NCBI GenBank assembly: GCA_002690925.1
Contig: NZGD01000279.1
Coordinates: 1 to 64,000 of the forward strand
Source of the DNA: Rhodopirellula sp.
Lineage (GTDB): Bacteria > Planctomycetota > Planctomycetia > Pirellulales > Pirellulaceae
Direction: 5' to 3'
Length of the DNA: 64,000 nucleotides
Positions 56,675 to 64,000 of this stretch are shown here, piece by piece. Under the pieces are notes generated by a model. That model did no database searches, had not been told where the DNA came from, and saw only the letters and a program-made list of their open reading frames with translations. Made by a program: the position numbers and the translations under genes. The number at the start of each line of letters is the position of its first letter. The stretch's first letter is position 1.

Positions 56675-59596
56675 TTGGAATGGACGTCCGATTGCACCTT
56701 GTGTAACCGTGCAGGTACCTTGGAGAGATTCTCTTCAACAACAGCCCCGGCCAATGCGTTGAGCAAAGATTTTATTTCGATTCGAGGATGCCGCGTTCAC
56801 AACCTGCGGGACGTGGATATCGACATTCCGCGTGGAAAGCTGGTTGCCATTTGCGGTCTTTCAGGCAGTGGCAAGACCTCTTTGGCACTCGACACGCTCT
56901 ACGCCGAGGGACAACGCTGCTATATCGAGAGTTTCTCTGCCTACACACGACAATTCCTGCAGCGGTTGGACAAACCCGATTGTGATGCGATCACAGGAAT
57001 ACCACCAGCCATCGCTGTCACGCGTGCGGGAGGCTCCCGGACGAATCGCAGCACGGTCGGCACCGCAACGGAAATTGCTGACCATCTACGCCTGCTGTTC
57101 GCAAAAGCCGCCAGCCTTTTCTGTTGTGGCTGTAGTGAGCCAGTCCTCCGAGACGACCCTGCAACGATCGCGGAAACCCTGCAGCAACTTCCCATTGGCA
57201 GCCGCACCATGATCGGCTTTCCGGTCTGGATGCCCAGCCGAAAAGATGCCAGTGAAATCCTGCTTGGCTTACAGCAGGAAGGTTACCTAAGACTCGTTGC
57301 AGGCGGTGAAATGTTTCACCTATCCGAAAGTGACCGTTCCCGGCTTGCCAAGAAAGTGGGCCGAAATGGAAATGAATTCATTGTCGTCGTCGACCGCGTC
57401 ACAAGCGACGCAGACCTTTCCCGTCTCACAGAGTCCCTTGAAACAGCGATGGGCGAGGGCCATGGACGGGCGGTTCTTCTCGCTTCCAACGAATCGAACA
57501 TGCCAGGAAAATCGTTCGAGATCGACGGTAAAGAGTGGATCAAACGTGTCGTCAGCGAGTCTCGTCGCTGTGATGGGTGTGACATTGATTACCCAGCCCC
57601 GGTTCCAAGACTGTTCAATTTCAACAACCCGCTAGGAGCGTGCCCTACCTGTGAAGGGTTCGGGGACATTGTTGACTTTGACATGGACCTGGTCGTCCCT
57701 GACAAGTCACTTTCGCTGGCAGAGGGAGCTATCGCCCCTTGGAACAGTCCCGCCTACCAGCATGAATTAGATGAACTGCTGGAACTCTCCGATGATTATG
57801 AAATACCAACCGACATCCCCTTCAAGAGACTGAAGAAAAAACACCTGAAATTAATCCGGCATGGAGTGCCTGAACGGAAGTTCGGGGGCTTGGACGGATT
57901 TTTTGCTTGGTTGGAACGCAAAAAGTACAAAATGCATGTCCGTATCTTTGCTTCGCGTTATAAGAGTTACCGACCGTGTGAAGACTGCAGCGGGAAACGA
58001 TTCAAACCCGAGGCGCTCGCATATCGTCTCGAGGATCAAAACATCGCCGATGTACTAACGATGCAGGCTGATGAGGCAGCCACTTTTTTTCAACAGCTGG
58101 ATCTCGAAACACGTGAATCCAAGATTGCTGACGAACCGATTCGTCAGTTAACAGATCGCATTCGTTATTTACAGGAAGTCGGACTCGGTTATTTGCAACT
58201 CGATCGCACACTCCGAACGCTCTCGGGTGGCGAAACACAGCGTGTTGCACTGACATCCGCACTTGGAAGCAGCCTTGTCAACATGCTTTACGTACTTGAT
58301 GAACCCACTGCCGGCTTACACGGTTCCGACGTCGAGCGTCTCTCGAAGGCAATCCTGGGCTTGCGAGACCGAGGAAACACTGTGATCGTCGTCGAGCATG
58401 ATGAAACGATGATCCGAATTGCTGATCACCTTATTGAAGTGGGCCCCGCTGCCGGCAATGATGGGGGCAAAATTACGTTTGAAGGCACCCAAGCAGAAAT
58501 GCTCGCCAACAAGAAGAGCCTGACGGGGCAGTTTCTGACGGGTGAACGTGGTTGGTCGCTCCGAGATCGCGAACCTCGTAAACCTCGCGGTTTCATTTCC
58601 CTCAAAGGAGCAAGTGGCCATAATTTAAAGAGTATCGACGTCGAATTTCCGCTCGGACTACTTTGCCTTGTGACCGGAATATCAGGGAGTGGCAAAAGCT
58701 CATTGGTGCAGGACACACTCTATGGAGCTATTCGGCAAACAAAACATGCAGAAGCAGCCAAAACGCTCCCGTTCAAATCAATCACAGGACTGAGCCAAAT
58801 CGAAGACTGCATGCTAATCGACCAATCTCCAATCAGCCGAAGCCCACGCAGTGCTCCAGTGACTTATGTCAAGGCCTTTGATCCCATACGAAAAGTATTT
58901 GCGGATACAGTGGATGCGCGGACACGCAATTTTGGCCCCGGTCACTTCAGTTACAACAGCGCAAAAGGCCAATGTCCGCAGTGCGAGGGTGCAGGGGTCA
59001 TCCAGATCGACATGCAATTCCTCGCGGATGTCTCCATGCAATGCCCCGCCTGTCGAGGAAGCCGATACCGAGAAGAAATACTTAGTGCTCGCTATCGTGA
59101 CCGGTCAATTGCAGACGTGCTGGAGATGAGTGTTCGCGAAGCTTCGACCTTCTTCCGTGGTCACGAGAAAGTCCAACAACGACTTAAACGAATGCTCGAT
59201 GTGGGACTTGAATACATCAAACTTGGACAACCCGCCACAACCCTTTCCAGCGGAGAAGGGCAACGTTTGAAACTTGCCGCTTTCCTTTCAACAACAGCTC
59301 GAAAGCGAACGCTGTTCATACTCGATGAACCCACGACCGGCCTTCACTTCGCAGACATCGTCCGTTTAGTGGACTGTTTTGATGCTCTATTAAAAGACGG
59401 ACATGGATTGGTGATCGTCGAACATAATTCTCTTTTAATGCAGGCGGCTGACTATCTCATCGACCTTGGCCCCGAAGCGGCAGAAAAAGGCGGAACGATC
59501 GTCGCCAAGGGAACACCAAAGCAGGTTGCAGCAACACAGGGCAGCCTAACTGGTGAAATTCTGAGGCAGCAATACGCAGCATTCCCTGCCGAATGA
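56675..59596 (+). CDS. uvrA: UvrA-family excinuclease ATPase
   Basis: Up to 973 residues. Two ABC cassettes with zinc modules: the first Walker A is G-L-S-G-S-G-K-T-S (about 62-70), the second G-I-S-G-S-G-K-S-S near 668. Zinc-binding C-x2-C pairs occur in both halves (C-C-G-C, C-D-G-C, C-P-T-C; C-P-Q-C, C-P-A-C). Signatures are L-S-G-G-E-T-Q-R-V and L-S-S-G-E-G-Q-R-L; the second deviates from L-S-G-G-E. It recognises damaged DNA with UvrB in nucleotide excision repair. The DNA-damage part (A-Y-T-R-Q-F-L-Q-R-L-D-K-P) is a variant form, so it may be a paralogue of the main UvrA. Start is TTG 56675; TTG 56720 or 56759 are alternatives. Confidence 0.88.
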   Translation: MEWTSDCTLCNRAGTLERFSSTTAPANALSKDFISIRGCRVHNLRDVDIDIPRGKLVAICGLSGSGKTSLALDTLYAEGQRCYIESFSAYTRQFLQRLDKPDCDAITGIPPAIAVTRAGGSRTNRSTVGTATEIADHLRLLFAKAASLFCCGCSEPVLRDDPATIAETLQQLPIGSRTMIGFPVWMPSRKDASEILLGLQQEGYLRLVAGGEMFHLSESDRSRLAKKVGRNGNEFIVVVDRVTSDADLSRLTESLETAMGEGHGRAVLLASNESNMPGKSFEIDGKEWIKRVVSESRRCDGCDIDYPAPVPRLFNFNNPLGACPTCEGFGDIVDFDMDLVVPDKSLSLAEGAIAPWNSPAYQHELDELLELSDDYEIPTDIPFKRLKKKHLKLIRHGVPERKFGGLDGFFAWLERKKYKMHVRIFASRYKSYRPCEDCSGKRFKPEALAYRLEDQNIADVLTMQADEAATFFQQLDLETRESKIADEPIRQLTDRIRYLQEVGLGYLQLDRTLRTLSGGETQRVALTSALGSSLVNMLYVLDEPTAGLHGSDVERLSKAILGLRDRGNTVIVVEHDETMIRIADHLIEVGPAAGNDGGKITFEGTQAEMLANKKSLTGQFLTGERGWSLRDREPRKPRGFISLKGASGHNLKSIDVEFPLGLLCLVTGISGSGKSSLVQDTLYGAIRQTKHAEAAKTLPFKSITGLSQIEDCMLIDQSPISRSPRSAPVTYVKAFDPIRKVFADTVDARTRNFGPGHFSYNSAKGQCPQCEGAGVIQIDMQFLADVSMQCPACRGSRYREEILSARYRDRSIADVLEMSVREASTFFRGHEKVQQRLKRMLDVGLEYIKLGQPATTLSSGEGQRLKLAAFLSTTARKRTLFILDEPTTGLHFADIVRLVDCFDALLKDGHGLVIVEHNSLLMQAADYLIDLGPEAAEKGGTIVAKGTPKQVAATQGSLTGEILRQQYAAFPAE

Positions 59597-59795
59597 CAAC
59601 CTTGACATAGACTTGGCACACAATGCCACACGCTTTTGACATGAATAATAAAGGTGTTTGGCTGATCTTTCCGTGATGACTACAATGTTCGGATACCGCA
59701 GCGAATTCCGTTTGCGATCCCACCTTACTCATGTTTGAACGCCGCCCCCACGCGTCCCTTGAAACATCAGTCCCCACACCGCTGACTGTCAATCT

Positions 59796-62474
59796 GTGCC
59801 TTTTTTTTGCAAATCCACCGTTCTCGCTTGCCTGATAACGGCGTTTGCGCTCGACGCCTCCAAAGAAGTATCCGGGCAAACGCCATCCACACCAACCGAC
59901 AGTAGCAAGATTGATTTTTTTGAGAAGCACATCCGTCCGCTGTTGATCCAGAAATGCTACGAATGCCATTCCCATGAAAGCGGAGAGTCTGACGGTGATC
60001 TTTTCCTGGACTCTGCTGCTGCCATGCTGAAAGGAGGTAGTCGAGGCGCCGTGCTCGTTCCCGGCAAACCAGACCAAAGTTTGTTGATGCGAGTCATTAA
60101 TTACAGGGATCGGAATCTGCAGATGCCTCCTAGTGGAAAACTATCTGAATCACAAATTGATTTACTACGAGCATGGATTGAGGCAGGCGCCCTCGATCCA
60201 AGAATGGAAGAACCGAACAAGATAGACAACACCCACGATATCGCAAACACTTCACCAATAGATCGTGACCCAAGTACACACTGGGCCTTCAATCTTCCCA
60301 CACGCCAGAGGGCAAATGCAGTCTTACACGCTGATGTTGAAGACACAATTGATGTACTAGCCGCCTCCGCTGCAGAGGAAGCGAACATCGTAGTCAGCTC
60401 GCGAGCTGACCGGGCAACACTGTTACGACGTCTTTACTACGACCTGACAGGTCTGCCACCAAGTCTCGACACAATACAAACATTCACCGAGTCCAAACGA
60501 CCAGATGCCTACCATCGCCTTGTTGACCAATTACTTGCTTCGCCTGGGTTTGGTGAGCGGTTTGGTCGACATTGGCTGGATGTCGCGAGGTATGCGGACA
60601 CAGTGGGCTACGCGTTAGGAGGCAAGGAACGACGCTACAAAGGTAGCGAACGATATCGTGATTGGACAATTCGCTCATTTGCACAGGACATGCCATACGA
60701 CGAAATGGTCTATCACCAATTGGCTGCTGATCGTACGGACCCATCTAACGAGAACGGAAATCTAGAAGCGATGGGTTTCCTGACCTTAGGTCGTCAATTT
60801 CTAAATCCACTAGACACGATTGATGACCGCATCGATGTCATCACTCGCGGTCTACTCGGCCTGACAGTCGCGTGTGCAAGATGCCACGATCACAAGTTCG
60901 ACCCCATCCCCACGGAAGACTACTACGCCCTTGGCGGCATCATTGCCAGCAGCCAACGTCCCAAGAATGGTGCCAGTCCATTGATGCTCGTCGACAAACC
61001 AAATCCGATTGACAGCCCCGTTCTGGTTCGTGGGCAAATTGGTAATCGAGGCCCAATTGTGCCGCGACGGTTCCTGACCGCACTACGCTCAGAACAAGAG
61101 AAACGCTTTACTGATGGCAGTGGACGCAAAGAGTTGGCTGATAAGATCGCCACGCCAGACAATCCGCTGACCGCAAGGGTCATGGTCAATCGAGTTTGGA
61201 GTTACCTGATCGGTAAACCCCTCGTTTCTAATCCCAGTGACTTCGGATTCCGCACCAAGCCACCAGCTATTCCAGAAATCCTCGATGAACTGGCTGCCAC
61301 TTTTTCGGAAGATTGGAGCATCAAGAAGTTGGTGCGTAGAATCGTTCTTTCGAAAATTTACCAACAGCGTGTTACAACCGACGCGGCATCATTGACCGCC
61401 GACCCAGAAAACCAGCTGCTTGCAAGAGGAAATCGAAAAAGGCGTGATTTCGAATCACTACGAGATTCGATCCTAGCTGTTTCAGGGACCCTCGACCACG
61501 CACTGGGTGGGCCTCCCGTGAGCATCACTTCAAACAAACCCACGCACCGAAGAACCATCTATGCGATGATTGATCGGCAAAATCTTCCAGCGTTATTCCG
61601 AACTTTTGATTTTGCTAGCCCTGACACTCACTCACCCGGACGATATTTCACAACAGTACCACAGCAGGCACTGTTCTTGATGAACAGTCCCGAGATGATG
61701 GCAATCGCGAGAGCAACCGCTGGTGTCATCCGACAGCAGAAGAAGTCCCCCGGTGTAACCCATACACGGGCAATTTTCAGGCGGATTCTGGGCCGTGACC
61801 CTTCACAGCACGAACTCGTCATGGCGACTGCTTTTATTCAAACGCCAATTCAAAAGCCAAAACCCACAACCGACCCCAGATCATTGTGGTCCTATGGGAC
61901 AACCACAATGTCACCTGAGAGAAAAGAAGGGCAGCCTTCTGAATTCTCAGCACTAGAACGATACCGCGATGGCCGCTGGCAAGCATCTGACGAGTTTCCA
62001 ACCACAGCTCCTTTTGGCCACGCGTACCTTGGCAAGAGTGGAGGACATACCACCAGCGACCCATCCCTTGGCGTCGTCCGGCGCTACACTGCTCCACAAA
62101 ATGAGACAATCACTCTGGAAGGGAACATCCGCCACAAGAGTGACCAAGGTGATGGTGTTACTTTCGTAATTCACGTCAATGGACAAGAAGTTTACGAGTC
62201 AACACAACTGAATTCTCAACAGACGCACGGCCCCCACCAATTCCGACTGAAAGCGGGCGACACAGTTGATCTGATCGCAACTCCTGGACGCACAAGTTCG
62301 TTTGATTCATTTGAATGGACTGCAAAGCTACAGACTGCGAACGCGCAAGAAGAACGAGATTCAATGAAGCACTTCAGCGGACCATTCGAAAAAAAGAAAA
62401 TTCAGTCGTTGGATCGACTGGAACAGTTAGCACAAATACTGATCCTTAGTAATGAATTTGCCTTCATCGACTAG
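59796..62474 (+). CDS. PSCyt1-PSCyt2-PSD1 cytochrome protein with C-terminal beta-sandwich insert
   Basis: An 892-residue exported protein. The GTG at 59796 begins directly with a signal peptide (hydrophobic about 9-19). PSCyt1 has C-Y-E-C-H (54-58). PSCyt2 shows L-L-R-R-L-Y-Y-D-L-T-G-L-P-P and a second haem site C-A-R-C-H-D-H-K-F-D-P. PSD1 follows (N-P-L-T-A-R-V-M-V-N-R-V-W ... V-P-Q-Q-A-L-F-L-M-N-S). Uniquely, at about 699-850 a beta-sandwich module (G-D-G-V-T-F-V-I-H-V-N-G-Q-E-V) is inserted before the last PSD1 helix (I-L-I-L-S-N-E-F-A-F). The module may bind a glycan (inference). It is followed by its DUF1501 partner. Confidence 0.88.
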   Translation: MPFFCKSTVLACLITAFALDASKEVSGQTPSTPTDSSKIDFFEKHIRPLLIQKCYECHSHESGESDGDLFLDSAAAMLKGGSRGAVLVPGKPDQSLLMRVINYRDRNLQMPPSGKLSESQIDLLRAWIEAGALDPRMEEPNKIDNTHDIANTSPIDRDPSTHWAFNLPTRQRANAVLHADVEDTIDVLAASAAEEANIVVSSRADRATLLRRLYYDLTGLPPSLDTIQTFTESKRPDAYHRLVDQLLASPGFGERFGRHWLDVARYADTVGYALGGKERRYKGSERYRDWTIRSFAQDMPYDEMVYHQLAADRTDPSNENGNLEAMGFLTLGRQFLNPLDTIDDRIDVITRGLLGLTVACARCHDHKFDPIPTEDYYALGGIIASSQRPKNGASPLMLVDKPNPIDSPVLVRGQIGNRGPIVPRRFLTALRSEQEKRFTDGSGRKELADKIATPDNPLTARVMVNRVWSYLIGKPLVSNPSDFGFRTKPPAIPEILDELAATFSEDWSIKKLVRRIVLSKIYQQRVTTDAASLTADPENQLLARGNRKRRDFESLRDSILAVSGTLDHALGGPPVSITSNKPTHRRTIYAMIDRQNLPALFRTFDFASPDTHSPGRYFTTVPQQALFLMNSPEMMAIARATAGVIRQQKKSPGVTHTRAIFRRILGRDPSQHELVMATAFIQTPIQKPKPTTDPRSLWSYGTTTMSPERKEGQPSEFSALERYRDGRWQASDEFPTTAPFGHAYLGKSGGHTTSDPSLGVVRRYTAPQNETITLEGNIRHKSDQGDGVTFVIHVNGQEVYESTQLNSQQTHGPHQFRLKAGDTVDLIATPGRTSSFDSFEWTAKLQTANAQEERDSMKHFSGPFEKKKIQSLDRLEQLAQILILSNEFAFID

Positions 62475-62593
62475 AAGATCCGAAAAATGCAACCTATGAA
62501 TCCCACACCAGTCACCACAGCAAACGGTACGCACTCACCCCCTGCAGACTGATCACTGAACTGCAAAACACTCATCTCCACCAAGTACCCTCC

Positions 62594-64000
62594 ATGGAAC
62601 GTGCTACAAGAACGATGTCAAACCTCTGCCCGTCTACACGCCGCAACTTCCTCAAGTCATGCGGTGCAGGTATTGGCAGTGTTGCCATGACAGATCTACT
62701 TGCTCAAGAGAATTCTTCGATCGGTGAAGTGCCTCTTCATTTTCCTGCGAAAGCCAAGCATGTCATCCATCTTTTCATGAATGGGGGCCCCAGTCATGTC
62801 GACACTTTTGACCCTAAGATTGCCTTGGAGAAATATCATGGTCAAACAGCCCCCACTAAGAATCTTCGAACGGAGCGTCCGACGGGAAACGTTCTAAAAT
62901 CACCGTACAAGTTCAAGCAGTACGGTGAATGCGGCCTTCCTGTGAGCGAAATCTTTTCACATACAGCGGAACATATGGACGATATCTGTGTGATCCGATC
63001 CATGCACGCCGACGTACCAAACCACGAACCATCGTTAATGCTGATGAATACTGGTGAATCACGTTTGGTACGACCAAGCATGGGATCCTGGATTTCTTAT
63101 GGACTGGGCAGCGCCAACGAAAACCTGCCCTCCTTTGTCACCATGTGCCCAGGCGGATATCCGATCAAGGAGTCTCAAAACTGGCAGAATGCATTTTTAC
63201 CCGGGAAGTACCAAGCGACGTACATCGACACGAGTGGACAACGAGTCGAAGAACTGATCGACCACATTCGAAACAACAGCGTCTCCGAGAGAGACCAACG
63301 CCAACAACTGGACTTACTCAAAGAACTCAATCTCCAGCATTCCAGCGTCCGAGATGATGACGAACGCTTGGCTTCACGCCTCGAGTCTTTTGAATTGGCC
63401 TATCGAATGCAAAGCGAAGCCTCTACGGCCTTCGACATACAGCAGGAATCTCTTTCAACTCGCAAGATGTATGGAAAGGGTGCATTTGCGAGGCAGGCAC
63501 TGATCGCACGGCGTCTAGTCGAACGCGGTGTTCGATTTGTCCAACTTTACACAGGGGCTGGGCAACCTTGGGATAACCACGATGACCTCGCTAAAAGACA
63601 CCGTGATGTCGCGCAGGGAGTGGATCAGGCCATTGGCGCTCTGTTGAGCGATTTGAAACGTACAGGGATGCTCGACTCAACACTTGTCTTGTGGGGAGGT
63701 GAATTCGGCAGAACGCCTGTGGTTGAGATGCCCAAGGAGGGCTCCAACCAGGGCAAGATGAACGGCCGGGACCACAATCACTACGGTTTCACCTGCTGGA
63801 TGGCCGGAGGAGGCGTCAAAGGCGGGCAGGCGATCGGGTGCACCGATGAACTAGGTTTCCAAGCCGTCGAAAATCGCGTGCATGTGCATGACCTGCATGC
63901 CACGATCCTAAGATTACTGGGTTACGATCACGAACGCCTGACTTACCGCTACGCCGGGCGAGACTTCCGACTAACCGACGTGCACGGCAAGGTCGTCGAA
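62594..64000 (+). CDS. DUF1501 Tat-exported protein, cut by window end
   Basis: 469 codons are visible without a stop; probably a few residues are missing. The N terminus has S-T-R-R-N-F-L-K-S-C-G-A, a Tat leader (start ATG 62594 or ATG 62615). DUF1501 hallmarks: L-F-M-N-G-G-P-S-H-V-D-T-F-D-P-K, N-H-E-P-S-L-M-L-M-N-T-G, F-E-L-A-Y-R-M-Q, M-Y-G, V-R-F-V-Q-L-Y, E-F-G-R-T-P, and G-R-D-H-N-H-Y-G-F. It is the partner of the PSD1 gene 119 bases upstream. Its activity is not established. Confidence 0.9.
   Translation, partial: MERATRTMSNLCPSTRRNFLKSCGAGIGSVAMTDLLAQENSSIGEVPLHFPAKAKHVIHLFMNGGPSHVDTFDPKIALEKYHGQTAPTKNLRTERPTGNVLKSPYKFKQYGECGLPVSEIFSHTAEHMDDICVIRSMHADVPNHEPSLMLMNTGESRLVRPSMGSWISYGLGSANENLPSFVTMCPGGYPIKESQNWQNAFLPGKYQATYIDTSGQRVEELIDHIRNNSVSERDQRQQLDLLKELNLQHSSVRDDDERLASRLESFELAYRMQSEASTAFDIQQESLSTRKMYGKGAFARQALIARRLVERGVRFVQLYTGAGQPWDNHDDLAKRHRDVAQGVDQAIGALLSDLKRTGMLDSTLVLWGGEFGRTPVVEMPKEGSNQGKMNGRDHNHYGFTCWMAGGGVKGGQAIGCTDELGFQAVENRVHVHDLHATILRLLGYDHERLTYRYAGRDFRLTDVHGKVVE

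Overview
The window looks like a chromosomal segment of a planctomycete (phylum Planctomycetota, Pirellulales/Planctomycetales-like). The evidence is family content: four pairs of multi-domain c-type cytochrome proteins (PSCyt1/PSCyt2/PSD families) with DUF1501 or DUF1552 partners, a BBP7-type outer-membrane protein, a FecR-LamG anti-sigma-like protein, a sulfatase, DUF2007, GYF_2 and DUF4332 proteins, and frequent GTG/TTG starts. Composition looks uniform and I see no prophage, insertion sequence, CRISPR array, tRNA or rRNA.

Layout, left to right. 1-5.9 kb: a YhaO-like phosphoesterase (metal site partly lost) overlapping a YhaN-like SMC-type ATPase, then a DUF4332-like protein. 6-7.5 kb: a gene-poor stretch, then a DUF2007/zinc-ribbon membrane protein. 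7.5-13.5 kb (minus): a PSCyt1-DUF1592-type protein, a DUF1552 protein and a sulfatase. 14-22.9 kb (plus): a cupin, a PSD1/DUF1501 pair, an ECF sigma factor with a membrane anti-sigma-like partner, and a quinone-oxidoreductase-type MDR enzyme. 22.9-30.1 kb (minus): an operon-like series ECF sigma > FecR-LamG > PSD1 > DUF1501, followed by a decayed ECF sigma pseudogene. 30.2-32.9 kb (minus): a ketosynthase-fold protein whose nucleophile position is Asp, and a YghO-like GNAT protein. 32.9-38.1 kb (plus): a SpoU rRNA/tRNA methyltransferase, a 932-residue low-complexity protein ending in a secretin-type N-domain, and a BBP7 outer-membrane protein. 38-41 kb: GYF/zinc-ribbon and PH-domain proteins divergent from nrdR, then a glycine-zipper protein. 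41-45 kb: a 937-residue TPR protein and a PQQ-type propeller. 45.5-51.5 kb: an ABC exporter operon (permease carrying a large extracytoplasmic insert) divergent from a histidine kinase/response regulator pair. 51.5-54.3 kb: a non-coding stretch with a strongly structured element, a degenerate GGDEF pseudogene with three in-frame stops, an intact diguanylate cyclase and a small BON protein. 54.4-59.6 kb: ligA divergent from a UvrA-family gene. 59.8 kb to the end: a third PSD1/DUF1501 pair, cut by the window edge.

Functionally the segment mixes housekeeping genes (ligA, uvrA, nrdR, a SpoU methyltransferase) with the planctomycete envelope cytochrome modules, two of which lie beside ECF sigma/anti-sigma genes. 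The most unusual points are the degraded metal site in the YhaO-like protein, the Cys-to-Asp ketosynthase, the permease with an inserted sensor-like domain, the two nonsense-riddled pseudogenes of regulatory families, and the nested hairpin near 51.75 kb.
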